Source: Prunella strophiata
Lineage: Eukaryota; Chordata; Aves; Passeriformes; Prunellidae
Length of the DNA: 64,000 bases
Reading direction: 5' to 3'
NCBI GenBank assembly: GCA_036583965.1
Contig: JAZBQD010000031.1
Coordinates: forward strand, 496,001 to 560,000
Part shown: one piece after another, positions 20,761 through 31,513 of the stretch
How positions within the stretch are numbered: the stretch's first letter is position 1
Layout: every line of letters starts with the position of its first letter
Made by a program: the position numbers and the translations under genes
The notes under the pieces: model-generated
Database searches by the model: none
Seen by the model: the letters and a program-made list of their open reading frames with translations, nothing else
Told to the model about the DNA's origin: nothing

Positions 20761-21003
20761 GGTGTCCCCTGCGGGCTCGGGGCACGGCACAGCCGGGGCT
20801 GGTGTCACCCGCGACCCCCGGGAGCAGCCCCTTGAGCTGGGGGGCACGGGGTGGGTGGCATCGAGGAGCGCGACAGCCCCCGACTGTGTGCCCCCAGCGG
20901 GACCGTGGCTTGCCAGGGTGGGGGGCTGCGGGGTTGTGTGGCAGGCAGGACATGGCGGGGCTGATCCGGGGACCCCTCCCCGCTGACGGAGCCCCGTTTG
21001 CAG

Positions 21004-21091
21004 GGAGCCAGAACTGCCCCCCGTGCCCCACATGGATCTCCCGGCGGAGGATGGGGCTGAGGCGTCCCTGGAGGAGACCCCCGAGGCTGAG
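21004..21091 (+). CDS. SAM gene exon with start codon
   Basis: After GTTTGCAG, 28 nt of leader precede ATG at 21032 and 20 codons rich in Glu and Asp. The exon ends GCTGAG|GTGAGA. The upstream acceptor implies a non-coding exon in the CpG island. Confidence 0.7.
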
Positions 21092-23513
21092 GTGAGAGTG
21101 GGCAGGGGCTGGGGACCCCCCTGGACAGCTGCAGTGGGGTGCCAGGGAACCCCGGTGGGGAGGAGGGGGGATATCCATGGATGGGGATGTGAGACCCCCA
21201 CAGGTGGAGGCTTGGGGACCCCCACGAATGAAAGATGTGGGGTACCCACAAGATGAGAGACCCCATGGGAAGGTGTTTGGGTGTCCAGATGGGGGGAGGA
21301 CGTGCAACCCCACAGGAGGAGGTTTGGGGACCCCCATGGGTGGGGATTTCAGGGACCCCCATGGGCAGGGGATGGGGGTGAAGGACACGGGTGAAGGACA
21401 CAGGTGAAGGACAGGGGATTCCTACGGGTGAAGGACAGGGGATTCCTACGGGCAGTTCTTTGTGGATCCCCGGGGGTGAACCACGGGGGACTCACACAGG
21501 CAGGGATTTTGGGCCGAGGACGTGGACGAGGGTGCAGCCACCAGCATCAGCGCAGGGATGCGACCGAGGGCCGTGCTCGGGCTGGGGCGGGCACAGAGGT
21601 GACACCTTGACCCTGTGGCTCCCTGACAGCACAGCCTGCTCCCCTCTCCTCTCTCCAGGGGCCCGAGGGGCCGCAGCGCCCGGCGGGGCAGTGGTCGGGG
21701 GCCGAGGTGTGCTCGTGGCTGGCGGCGCACGGCGGGCAGCACTCGGCGGAGCTGGCTCGGGAGCACGGCCTGACGGGCCGAGCGCTGCTGCGCCTGACCG
21801 AGGGCTCCCTGCGGCGCATGGGGCTCACCCCGCGGAGCCGCCGCCGGGAGCTGCTGCGGGCGCTGCTGCGGCTGCGGCTGCGGCAGGAGATGCAGGAGCT
21901 GCGGAGCATCGCTGGCGGTGAGCGGCCCCCAGCCGGGTGGGCAGGGGATGGTGCTGGGAGAAACCAGGCTCGTTCTTTGAAATATTTCAAAGTTTATTAA
22001 GGGGTAAAGCAAAAGTAGCAGCGCTGCCTGCACAGCTCTAGTCACCTGAATTACTAAAATATGAATATGGATCTAATATCGATATTCAACTATGACGGAC
22101 AAAGACTCTCTGACAATTTAATGTTAGAAAGTGTATGTTTATTGCAGCGCTGGGTAGTGCGTGGGATCTTCCCAACCTGCACTACGAGTTGTATCGATCA
22201 TTACAAAGCCTTTTATTTACAAAAGTGTTGAATATACAAAATACAAATGCATATTCACACCCCTGTCACTTCCTCTGCCCCGCTTCGCATGCAAATTAGA
22301 AAAAAGGTTATTAAGCATGGGTAGTTTGATCCCTGAAATGGGTCGGGGGTCCCTTTTGGGGAGGGGGTCTTCAAAAATGGGCAAGTAAAAAGAGTCTTCC
22401 TCACTCTGACCTTTCTACCTTTCCGCTTACATGACAAAACTAAATTCCCCTGTGTGACAAAACTAAATCCCCCTGCTTCCTTATGTTCAATGGGTGAGGA
22501 AGTCTGTTCTCCATGGTATTGACAAGTAGTGAGAAATGGTGTCTGGGTAGTTTATCTAAACCTGGCTTCTGTTATCTCTAAACAAAAGCTTATCTTTCTG
22601 CTTTAGCTAACTCAGCAACCATTGTCTTAGAATCTTCAATTGTTTGAAACCAATGTCTCACACCGTTAACTATAACAACTGTGTACACTATTAACTATAA
22701 CAACTCTTCCACAGATTTTTCACTGCATTGGTGAAATGCATATTCATGAAGATAATACATATTCAAACACTCATTTGAATTTATTTGTTTATTTAGTTTA
22801 ACCCCGACCTCATCTCAGGGTCTGTGCCACAATGCAGATGTGATTTTGAGAGTTTTGTATTTTATTTCTTCTCAAGGCCCCCTGGTCTGTGGTTTGACAA
22901 TTATTGATAACTGAAGGGTCAGTGGTGGATTCCTCTTTGATCTTTCAGTGGTTTTTTTGCCTGGTTCTTTTCAATGTTATCATACAGACATTTTAGCCAT
23001 TTTTACAAGTACTTTCAATCAATATTAGTTATTTCACTATCAGTCAGCTACAAAAATAAAGGCATTAGTTATTATTTCACAACTAGAATTACTTCTGTAA
23101 AAGTCAATGTTATAATACACAGGACATAGTCTCTATTTTAATATTTTGTGAGTGCCTAAACCATAATATATTTATCACACTAAAGTATATAATCTACACA
23201 GGGATGAGGATATTAGCCATAAAAGGCTGACAAATTGTGTTATATGAAATAAATATGAAAATGAATAATAAATATGAAATTATATTATAAGAAAAGTTAA
23301 AAGGTGATTGCAAACTGCACAAAATAATTTTCAAAACCTATATAATAGTGAAAGCCAACAACTACATGGTCATTTATAACAGTGTCACCTTCCCCCTGTC
23401 CCCAGAGTGAAGATGATGTCCCTGTGGATGTCCCAGAGCCTGTGGGAGCAGAGGAGGTGGCATGTGAGGACAAAGCAGCTGGGACTGAGCAACACCTGCT
23501 GGAGGAGCCCTGA
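21032..23513 (+). CDS. Small SAM-domain protein (SAMD10/SAMD12-like)
   Basis: Three coding pieces are proposed: 21032-21091 (20 codons), 21659-21917 and 23406-23513. The first starts MDLPAEDGAEASLEETPEAE and ends in phase 0. The second begins in phase 0 and encodes a full sterile alpha motif domain, WSGAEVCSWLAAHGG ... HGLTGRALLRLTEGSLRRMG ... RRELLRALLRLRLRQEM, a helical protein-interaction module. The 'TGRALLRL' and terminal 'LRLRLRQEM' helices recall SAMD10/SAMD12, but the protein is much shorter at its N-terminus. The third piece is acidic, SEDDVPVDVPEPVGAEEVAC, and ends in TGA at 23511. The donor after 21917 leaves phase 1, whereas the third exon reads best in phase 0. Either an exon is missing from the repeat-filled intron or the third exon is misassigned. 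Confidence 0.65.
21371..21455 (+). repeat. Short tandem, 'ggtgaaggacaggggattcc'
   Basis: Two to four copies of a ggtgaaggaca-type unit lie in the first coding intron of the SAM gene. Confidence 0.75.
21659..21917 (+). CDS. SAM-domain exon
   Basis: The exon lies between CTCTCCAG and GTGAGC and encodes the whole SAM domain in one open frame (about residues 31-100 of the protein). G/C is very high, with CGG and CTG codons dominating, as in bird genes near CpG islands. Confidence 0.88.
21960..22860 (-). repeat. LTR-like insertions in the SAM gene intron
   Basis: The composition drops sharply from G/C-rich to A/T-rich at about 21960. The stretch contains TTTATTG and TTTATTT motifs that would be polyadenylation signals on the minus strand, and a tandem 'gacaaaactaaat' pair near 22433-22470. 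It resembles one or two minus-strand LTR remnants, but no ends or target duplications could be fixed. Confidence 0.4.
22861..23400. other. A/T-rich intron DNA
   Basis: A very A/T-rich stretch with no repeat or gene I can recognise. Confidence 0.5.
23406..23513 (+). CDS. Possible last exon of the SAM gene
   Basis: After a CTGTCCCCAG acceptor, an acidic open frame of 35 codons ends LLEEP-stop. Its composition matches the acidic first exon. The phase does not match the donor at 21917, so the link is uncertain. Confidence 0.45.
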   Translation, partial: SEDDVPVDVPEPVGAEEVACEDKAAGTEQHLLEEP

Positions 23514-23639
23514 GATCACTGCGACCCCCCAAAAATCCAGAGCCTGCCCAGTGCAGGGGTTGATAAGGACAGCAGGACCTTAGAAGCAAAATTTGATCCA
23601 CGAGGCTGGGTGGTTACCCCAAGCAGGCAGAAAGCTGTC

Positions 23640-25300
23640 CCAGAACTGATCTTGTGTGAAATAAGGGATCACAAACACAAACACTCATTGGAGTGCTGAA
23701 AAACTTATGAAACATTTGCAAAAATCTGTAATTGGATCTAAAATGGCTCAGATTGTGCAATCAAGAATCCAACAAAGTGTAGTTTGGTAAAGGAACAGCC
23801 CTGACAAGGCTAACAAAATAATGCTGGGAGCAATGAAATCTGGAAATGTTCTGGGTGAACACTGGCAGATTGATTTTATTGAATTGCCCAAACAAGAGGG
23901 GTATAAATCCCTTCTAGTTTTGGTGGATACCTTCTCTGGGTGGTCAGGAGCCTTCCCTAACCAGGTTAGGGAAGTGACTAAAGTACTGTCAAATCAGATA
24001 AATACAAAAAAACCCCAAAAATACAATAAATCAAAAATTGGGGGTACCTTTGGGAATGTCATCAGACACAGATTCCCATGTTATTGCAGAAGTGATAAAA
24101 CAACTTAGGAAAGCCTTGGGAATAGCTTGGGAGCTTCACATTCCTTACAGACCCCAGTGGCAAAGGGGAGTGAGTGAATTATACAACCAAATTGCAATTG
24201 GGTAAAATATGTCAGGAAAGCTCCTTGACCTGGGTCCAAGCCTCACCTGTTGCTCCACCTCAAAGCAGAATTCAGCAGTGGGGCACCAGCAAAATCAGCC
24301 CCTGTGAGCTGCTCTGTGGTTGACCCTACCAAGTGCCACGCTCCAGGAAACACTCATGTTAAAAGGAGGGGAAGATTTGAATAATTACTTTATTTCTCTT
24401 AGTAAAACCTTACAGGATTTGCAGTGGGACACACCAAGGCATGAGTTCCAACCAGGAGATTGGGTCTGCTTGAATGGCTGGGGAACTTCTCCACTCCAGC
24501 AAAAGTGGAAGGGACCTTTCCAAGCACTGCTGACAACTTTTACTGCGTTGAAACTGGACACAGTGAAATTGTGGATACCTTGTTCCAGAATTAAAGGGGC
24601 CAAAGCCCCTTGGGAAGAAGCCAAGAGCTTGTCACAAGCTGTTTTACAAAACCAAATGGCATTAGACCTTGTTTTAGCCTCACAAGGAGAAATATGGACT
24701 GTAATTAACTCATTTTGCTGTGTATTCACTGACCAAAAGACACTGTAGAGTGTCTACAGATGTCCAGGAAATCTGGAAACAAACCCAAATTTTACAACCC
24801 ACAGCTCAAGTCGCCACCTTCTGGAGATTTGAAGAAATCGGGACCAAATTTCCTTCATGGGTACCCAGCTGGATTTGGTGAAACATCTGTTTAAAATCAC
24901 CACCTTAATAATTGCTGTATGGTTTTGGCCAGCACCAAGATTTGGTGTTGCAGCTGTTTTAATGCCTTACATCTGAAAGGAAATATAAATCTCAAGAGAC
25001 TGGTTCTCACAAGGAACTCAGAGTGAAGAAGAGGGGGGATTTGATCAGGACAGGAGAACAGCACAGCCTTGGAGAAACAGGTAAAAGGTGTAACTCAGGC
25101 AAACAGAAGTAATGAAAAATGGAAGCAGGATGCCAGCTCAACTCTGCAAGGCTGACAAAGCAGAAGTTATGGAAAACAAGGATCTCAAAAGCAGGGGTCA
25201 AGGAACATGCCCCTGAAAAGAACACAGGATATTAAAGACAGACCCCAAGGAACCACATAAGGACTCCTGGTAAGGGGTGTGACAGGTAAAATAAAGTCAA
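23640..25300 (+). mobile_element. Decayed class I (gamma-type) ERV, pol end and env TM remnant
   Basis: This is an old, 5'-truncated retroviral fragment. From about 23821 an integrase core is readable around GEHWQIDFIELPKQ and LVLVDTFSGW, with the first catalytic Asp in QIDF. A frame shift and stops follow, after which ALGIAWELHIPYRPQWQRG continues the core in another frame (about 24104-24165). The region 24320-24748 encodes the integrase C-terminus (FQPGDWVCLNGWG, WKGPFQALLTTFTALKL) and then an env transmembrane-subunit piece. A purine run aagaggggggatt near 25033 could be the polypurine tract before a degraded LTR. No function is expected. Confidence 0.75.
24320..24748 (+). pseudogene. ERV pol C-terminus joined in frame to env TM segment
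   Basis: An open frame of 142 codons. The first part is the integrase C-terminal region (PGDWVCLNGWG ... WKGPFQALLTTFTALKL ... IPCSRIKGAKAP). From about 24634 the frame continues as VLQNQMALDLVLASQGEIW and then INSFCCVF, which resembles the helical ectodomain and Cys-Cys loop of a gammaretroviral TM subunit. Surface-subunit sequence is absent, so most of env was deleted and the flanks were joined. The usual first Cys of the CX6CC motif is not present in this copy. It is broken and not a functional envelope gene. Confidence 0.6.
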
Positions 25301-25365
25301 GTAAGTGGGGATTGCTAATGAATATGCAATCAGTGTGTAGGATTAAAGCTCTGTTCATCCAACAT

Positions 25366-25728
25366 TTGTCACACTTGATTGGAGAAAGTATCCCCCAAAT
25401 GACCAGTGCTGCAATGAAGAATGGCAGACATGTCCAATGCTACACATTGAACAACAACATTTAATCCTTGTCTTCTTATTTTCCTTCTCTAAAGCTAAAC
25501 CCAAATGTTGGAAAAGACCTCCAAGTCCACCTCTCACCAAAAAACCCTTTCACCCCAAACCAGGCAGCTTCACTTCCACACTGCTGCAGGAAAACACACG
25601 ATTTAAGGGAAAGCAGTAGTTGTTCAATCACTGCCCCCATAAAAGGGGGAGCAGCTTTCTCCAAAAGGGCCAGAGCTGGGTGGGCTGTGCTGGACTTCGA
25701 GGACAGGAGCTGTGGGGCCTGGAGGGAG
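25366..25728. other. Unassigned DNA at the outer end of the left arm
   Basis: This stretch is matched at 63632-64000. It contains 'ggaaaagacctccaagtcca', a phrase also found in CR1 tails, but no clear CR1 end. The segment 'ggcctggagggagaaggtag' just before the hexamer array also recurs beside hexamers at 52084-52110 and 63626-63660. Confidence 0.5.
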
Positions 25729-25828
25729 AAGGTAGGGGATGGGGATGGGGATGGGGATGGGGATGGGGATGGGGATGGGGATGGGGATGGGGATGGGGAT
25801 GGGGATGGGATGGGGATGGGGATGGGGA
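25729..25828. repeat. (GGGGAT)n microsatellite
   Basis: About 16 hexamer units with one shortened unit, ending directly at the provirus 5' LTR. Related arrays in reverse complement lie at 52056-52083 and 63548-63625. Confidence 0.95.
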
Positions 25829-25830
25829 TG

Positions 25831-26338
25831 TGTCCTGGGTTGCAATGCAGGATGTATTTTATTACCATCTCCTTGTACTGTTAAAACTGGGAGGAGGCAG
25901 TGTTCTCCTTATCTCTTACCTCCTGCTGCGGGATTGTCTCATGTTAATGGCTCTGTTAATGGCCCATCAAGGCCTTATCACATAATTCATAGAAGTTACA
26001 ATAGTCCATTGTGAGGTGCTCTGCCCAAGGGGGAGGGCCAGGCAGTTTCATGGGATAAAGCTTGGGTTTTGAGACTGAAGAGTCAGTCCTGTTCTCCGGC
26101 CTACAGAGGACACAGGACTGCCTGCTGCCAGCCTCACTGCTTGGGTGGGACCATTTCATTTGGGACTGCTATCATCACTCCAACTAGGAGGGAAAGATAT
26201 CAGGTGGCACTTTGACTCTGTTTGTTTTTTTTTTTTTTCCCCTCTTTCTTTCCTTTGCATGTATTTTATTTTAGTTTTCTATTAAATTTTATTTCTGACT
26301 TAGAGTGTCTCACTAGTTTTTACTTTCAAACCAGTACA
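25831..26338 (+). repeat. 5' LTR of the ERVL-like provirus
   Basis: It starts TGTCCTGGGTT and ends CCAGTACA. It has a GGATAAAG box near 26053 that could act as TATA, and ATTAAA at 26281 as a polyadenylation signal. It pairs with the 3' LTR at 31514-32064. Confidence 0.88.
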
Positions 26339-26343
26339 ATTTT

Positions 26344-26361
26344 TGGCGCCCAACGTGGGGC
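26344..26361 (+). other. Primer-binding site, tRNA-Lys1,2 type
   Basis: The 18 bases TGGCGCCCAACGTGGGGC are complementary to the 3' end of tRNA-Lys1,2, five bases after the LTR. The inverted copy at 62999-63016 is identical. Confidence 0.93.
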
Positions 26362-26394
26362 ACTGAAGGTACTGAAAACGTCAGAATTACAATT

Positions 26395-27291
26395 TTGTAT
26401 TATAAGAACCAACTAATCAGCATGATGCTCAGCATGCTTACATGGGTTTTATACTTAACTCTCTATATCTTTCCGCACATGGGAAACAACTATCTGCCGC
26501 TTGTAATGCTCCTGAGTAGACCAGGCTATGGTATAAAAATTGCTTTATGGGTTTATTATGCTTATCACATACTAACCTCTGAGGCAATGAATGTCTTTTG
26601 GAATCTATACTCAATCTTGTTTACCTGTCCTAGTCTAGGCTGCTACATCTGGGGCCTCTACAATCGCACCCAGCCCCTGGGTGGAGGTGTAAAAGAGGAT
26701 TTCTTCCAGCTTTTCACGCCTGACACTATAGTACTTGAAGGTATTAAGTTCCCTCTAAATGCCAGGGACAGCATAGGGCTTTTGTTGTTTCTGCTTTGTT
26801 TTCTCTGCACAGTCTACAACATGTTGAGAAACAAAACACTACATGGAATGATGCAGCGTTTTCTCGAGGCAGAGGAAAAACAAAGAAAACAACGTCTGCA
26901 TAGAATGTCACAGAGGAGAAAAGGACCAAAAGCAAAGCAACAGCGTCCGGGTCTATGCAGACTGTCACAAAGGAGGAAAGGAACAGAAAGCAAAGCACCA
27001 GTATCTGTGTCCAGGCAGAGTGCCACGGGGGAGAAAGAAACCAAAGATACCATCAGCATCTCCACACAGACCATCACTGAACCAGAACAACATAAACCAG
27101 TAGCAGTTGCTCCCGTTCAGAAGAAGAAATCAAAGAGCAAATCAGCCCGCATAGTGACTGACGAGGATGCAGCAGGACCTTCACACCCAGTAGAAGAGAC
27201 AGAGCCAGAAATCATCACCCGCTCTCTGTCCCTAGGTGAGATTCGTGACCTGGGAGGGAATTCACCCGCCAGGCAAACGAGTCCATCCTGA
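26395..27291 (+). CDS. ERV gag N-terminal region with membrane segments (298 aa)
   Basis: This open frame starts just after the primer-binding site. Residues 1-150 are strongly hydrophobic, with about four possible membrane spans (for example WVLYLTLYIF, ALWVYYAYHILT, LYSILFTCPSLGCYIWGLY and SIGLLLFLLCFLCTVYNML). Residues 155-235 are basic, with a degenerate repeat of about 20 residues, (M/L)SQRRKGxxxK, encoded by a roughly 60-bp DNA tandem. The tail is acidic. It ends where the capsid-like frame begins. The inverted copy has different frame breaks here, suggesting both regions once formed one gag frame. A classic matrix domain is not evident. Function is unknown; the assignment to gag is by position. 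Confidence 0.6.
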   Translation: MYYKNQLISMMLSMLTWVLYLTLYIFPHMGNNYLPLVMLLSRPGYGIKIALWVYYAYHILTSEAMNVFWNLYSILFTCPSLGCYIWGLYNRTQPLGGGVKEDFFQLFTPDTIVLEGIKFPLNARDSIGLLLFLLCFLCTVYNMLRNKTLHGMMQRFLEAEEKQRKQRLHRMSQRRKGPKAKQQRPGLCRLSQRRKGTESKAPVSVSRQSATGEKETKDTISISTQTITEPEQHKPVAVAPVQKKKSKSKSARIVTDEDAAGPSHPVEETEPEIITRSLSLGEIRDLGGNSPARQTSPS

Positions 27292-28206
27292 CCTGGCTGC
27301 TCCGCCTCTGGGACGCTGCAGCCAATGACACCATTCTGGATGGAACCGAGGCCAGGCAACTGGGATCGCTGTCCCGGGAGGTGGTCATTGACCAGGGGAT
27401 TGGGAAAACCCAAGAAACTCTCAGCCTCTGGCAGCGACTGCTGACAAGTGTGAAGGAGAGATACCTGTGCAAAGAGGATCTCCAAGTGCACCAAAGAAGA
27501 TGGAGCACCATGGAACAAGGTATCCAATGCCTGAGGGAATTGGCTGTGTTAGAGATTATTTTCTCAGAAGACGAGAGTTTTCCCAAGAGCCCAGATCGTG
27601 TCCACTGCACATCACAAATGTGGTTGAGATTCGCACGGCTCGGACCAGAGATGTACTCCCGCTACCTGGCAACGCTGCAATGGAGGGAAGGTGAGGACAG
27701 AGTGGGCATCTTGGCCAATAAACTAAAGATTTATGAGGACACTATTACTGCCCCATTCCGTACCTATGTCTTAGCCGTGGAAACAAGCCTGGCTGAGCAA
27801 GTCCGGAACCTGATTGAGGACCATCAGAGACTAAGAAAGGAACTCAAGGAAGGAATCCACCATATCTCACCAGAACCAACAAGAGTCTCTGCCATTAGGA
27901 GCCGGCACCCCCCAGCCAGGGAGAGAGGATACTCCCCACAAGGTAACCTCTGGTTCTTCCTTCAGGAGCATGGAGAAGATATGAGGAAGTGGGATGGGAA
28001 AACCCACCTCAGCCTTAGCAAGCCGGGGACGTGAACTGAAAAGAGGGACATCTAGCACGAGAAACTCTTCTAGAGTCAACACTGCTCCAGTCTCCTGTGC
28101 ACAGAACTACAGAGAGCCCAGGAATGATGATATGACTGATCCTCTTGAAGGGACCTCAGGAACCTATTCACAGAAGGAAAGCAATGTGTATGACAAGCAG
28201 GAATAG
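27270..28206 (+). pseudogene. ERV gag, capsid-like region
   Basis: Frames at 27381-28034 and 27994-28206 overlap around a shift. The first holds helical sequence such as LSLWQRLLTSVKERYLCKED and LRELAVLEIIFSEDESFPKS, with little Cys and no visible zinc knuckle. The last part is Ser/Thr/Arg-rich and ends before protease. The reading starts upstream at about 27250 in the same frame without an ATG. It is the counterpart of 61149-62110 on the other strand. Confidence 0.7.
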
Positions 28207-28214
28207 AGGGGCCC

Positions 28215-29223
28215 TGCCTCTAGCCAGGTAGAGGAAAGGGACAATCGGATCTACTGGACTGTGTGGATCCGATGGCCTGGCACATCTGACCCACAAGATA
28301 TAAGGCTTTTAGTTGACACCGGTGCTCAATGTACCCTGATACCATCAAGGTATGTAGGAGAAAAGTCCATTTCTTTTTCTGGAGTAACAGGAGGAACCCA
28401 GGAGCTGACTGTGCTGGAAGCTGAAGTGAGTTTAACTGGGAAAGGATGGCAGAAACACCCCATCGTGACTGGCCCAGAGGCCCCATGCATTCTCGGCATA
28501 GACTACCTCCGAAATGGATATTTCAAAGACCCAAAAGAGTATCGTTGGGCTTTTGGGATAGCTGCCATAGAGACAGAAGACATCAGGAAACTGAATACCT
28601 TGCCTGGTCTCTCAGACGAACCCTCTGCTGTGGGACTGCTGAAAGTTGAGGACCAACAGGTACCAATCGCCACAGCAACAGTACACCGTCGGCAATACCG
28701 TACCAACAGAGACTCTGTGATTCCCATTCACGAGATGATTCGGAAACTGGAGAGCCAAGGAGTGGTCAGCAAGACTCACTCACCTTTCAACAGCCCTATA
28801 TGGCCAGTGCGTAAGTCTGACGGAGAATGGAGACTGACAGTGGATTACCGCGGCCTGAATGAGGTCACACCACCACTGAGTGCTGCCATCCCAGACATGT
28901 TGGAGCTTCAATATGAGCTGGAATCCAAGGCAGCGAAGTGGTACGCGACCATCAATATTGCCAACGCCTTCTTCTCCATTCCTTTGGCAGCAGAGTGCAG
29001 GCCCCAGTTTGCCTCCACCTGGAGGGGCGTGCAGTACACCTGGAACCGACTGCCCCAGGGGTGGAAGCACAGTCCCCACCATCTGCCATGGACTGATCCA
29101 GACCCGCACTGGAAAACGGCGAGGCCCCCGAACATCTGCAGTATATTGATGATATCATTGTATGGGGGGAGCACAGCAGGAGAAGTCTTTAAGAAGGAGA
29201 GAGAGTTATCCAGATTCTCCTGA
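28215..29223 (+). pseudogene. ERV protease and reverse transcriptase
   Basis: The frame holds an aspartic protease (LLVDTGAQCTLIP, with the catalytic DTG, and the flap-like GVTGGTQ), then RT from about 28660 (SPFNSPIWPVRKSDGEWRLT, VDYRGLNEVTPP, LPQGWKHSP). After an extra base near 29080 the frame is lost, so the YIDD active-site segment (about 29140-29151) lies in a different frame. This copy cannot encode a whole RT as assembled. Confidence 0.85.
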
Positions 29224-30330
29224 AAGCTGGTTTTGCCATCAAGTGAAGTAAGGTTAAGGGACCAGCTCAAGAAATTCAGTTTCTAGGAGTCAAGTGGCAA
29301 GATGGGCGGCGTCAGATTCCCACTGAGGTCATCAATAAGATCACTGCGATGTCTCCTCCTACCAGCAAGAAAGAGACACAAGCTTTCCTAGGCGCCATAG
29401 GCTTTTGGAGGATGCACATTCCCAAGTACAGCCAGATTGTGAGCCCTCTCTACCTGGTCACCCGCAAGAAGAATGATTTCCACTGGGGCCCTGAACAACA
29501 GCAAGCCTTCACCCAGATTTAAGCAGGAGATCGCTCATGTGGTAGCCCTTGGCCCAGTCAGGACAGGACCAGAGGTGAAGAATGTGCTCTACTCTGCAGC
29601 TGGGAATCATGGTCTGTCCTGGAGCCTTTGGCAGAAGGTGCCTGGTGAGACCTGAGGTCAACCACTGGGATTCTGGAGCCAAAGCTACAAAAGATCTGAG
29701 GCCAACTACACTCCCACAGAGAAAGAAATCCTGGCTGCCTATGAAGGAGTTCAAGCAGCCTCAGAAGTAGTTGGCACCGAAATGCAGCTGCTTCTGGCAC
29801 CCCCGACTACCAGTACTGGGATGGATGTTCAAGGGAAAGGTCCCCCTCCACACATCATGCCACCGACACCACATGGAGCAAGTGGATTGCCCCTCATTAC
29901 TCAGCATGCCCGTATTGGAAATCCAAATCACCCTGGGATTCTGGAAATTATAACCGAACTGGCCTGAGGGTGAGGACTTTTGGATTGTCCTCGAAGAAGA
30001 AGAGGAGCAAGTGACACATGCTGAGGAAGCCCACACCATATAATGAGCTACCAGAGACTGAAAGGACAATATGCCCTCTTCACTGATGGTTCCTGCCGAA
30101 TTGTAGGCACTAACCGGAAATGGAAAGCTGCAGTATGGAGCCCCACACGATGAGTTGCCCAAGCTACCGAAGGACAAGGTGGGATCCAGTCAGGTCGCAG
30201 AGCTTAAAGCCGTCCTGCGGGCTTTAGACATTGCCGAACGAGAGAAGTGGCCGAGGCTCTATCTCTACACCGACTCAGGGATGGTGGCTAATGCTCTGTG
30301 GGGATGGCTGGATTGCTGGAAAAAGGCCAA
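29224..30330 (+). pseudogene. ERV RT connection and RNase H, many shifts
   Basis: Pieces in several frames cover the thumb and connection (SKKETQAFLGAIGFWRMHIP region near 29360) and RNase H (FTDGS near 30080; YTDSG near 30270). At least five one-base indels separate them relative to the inverted copy. Confidence 0.75.
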
Positions 30331-31420
30331 CTAGCAGCGCAGAGGGAAAGCCCATCTGGGCTGCTGAGATTTGGCAGGACATCGCCACCCGAAGAAAGAG
30401 GGCTGACCGTAAAGGTTCGACACGTGGATGCGCACATACCAAAGAGTCGGGCTAATGAAGAACATCACAACAATGAGCAAGTGGGACCGAGCTGCCAAGG
30501 TGAAAGTATCTCAGGTGAATCCAGACTGGAAGCACAAAGGAGAATCATTCCTAGCTCATTGGGCCCACGATGCCTCTGGTCATCAGGGGAGAGATGCAAC
30601 ATACCAATGGGCCCAATGACCGAGGGGTGGACCTTACTATGGACAACATCACACAGTCATCCACAACTGCGAGACCTGTGCTGCAATCAAACAGGCCAAA
30701 CGGGTGAAGCCTCTGTGGTACGGTGGACGATGGTTAAAGTACAGGTACGGGAAAGCCTGGCCAATTGACTACATCACCCTTCCCCAAACCCGCCAAGGCA
30801 AGCGCTACGTTCTGACCATGGTGGAAGCAACTACAGGATGGCTGGAAATGTACCCTGTGCCTTATGCTACTGCCCGGCAACACCATCTTGGGCCTAGAAA
30901 AGCAAGTCCTGTGGAGACACGGCACCCCTGAGAGAATTGAATCAGACAACGGAACTCATTTCAAGAATGGGCTCATAAACACCTGGGCCCGAGAAACACG
31001 GCATTGAATGGATATATCACATTCCCTTATCATGCACCAGCTGCTGGCGAGGTGAACGGTGCAACGGACTCCTTAAGACTACCCGAAGGCACTTGGTGAG
31101 GGACCTTCAAGAACTGGGAAATAAATTTAGCAAAGCCACCTGGATGGTCAACACCCGAGGATCCATCAATTGAGCTGGTCCTGCCCACTCTGACCGTTGC
31201 AACCACAGTGGATGGAGATACAGTTCCTGTCGACACATGAAAGGTATTTTAGAAGACTGTTTTTGGATTAATCCCCACCGTGGGCAAAGGCAAACCCAAA
31301 TTTTCCCCCTTTGTATGTTTTTTTTGCTCAAGGACCTGGTACACTTGGTGGGTAATTGCAAAGATGGAGAAACTCCTTGTGTACCCCAGGGGACTTATCT
31401 TAGGCACCACTGAGTGTAAG
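30331..31420 (+). pseudogene. ERV integrase, broken
   Basis: This region contains the His-His-Cys-Cys zinc-binding part (HWAHDASGHQGR type, about 30555-30700) and the core around IDYITLPQTRQGKRYVLTMV, with the catalytic Asp residues split between frames. The integrase tail ends about 100 nt before the 3' LTR. The inverted copy (58193-58942) holds the same region in one open frame. Confidence 0.8.
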
Positions 31421-31513
31421 TCTCATTCTGTATTTACATGTAATATATATATAATCTAATAGGGTCCTCGGTTTGGGGATGATGTGATGGTAATCAGAAT
31501 AAGGGGTAGATTT

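Noticed and set aside
20230..21401. Minus-strand open frames of 198-347 codons
   Set aside because: They lie antisense to the SAM gene in G/C-rich DNA with few stops. The plus-strand frame has a SAM domain and splice sites.
25729..25828. Telomere-like repeat
   Set aside because: The unit is GGGGAT, not the vertebrate telomere unit TTAGGG; it is a hexamer microsatellite.
25739..26014. Met-Gly repeat protein
   Set aside because: It is a translation of the (GGGGAT)n array.
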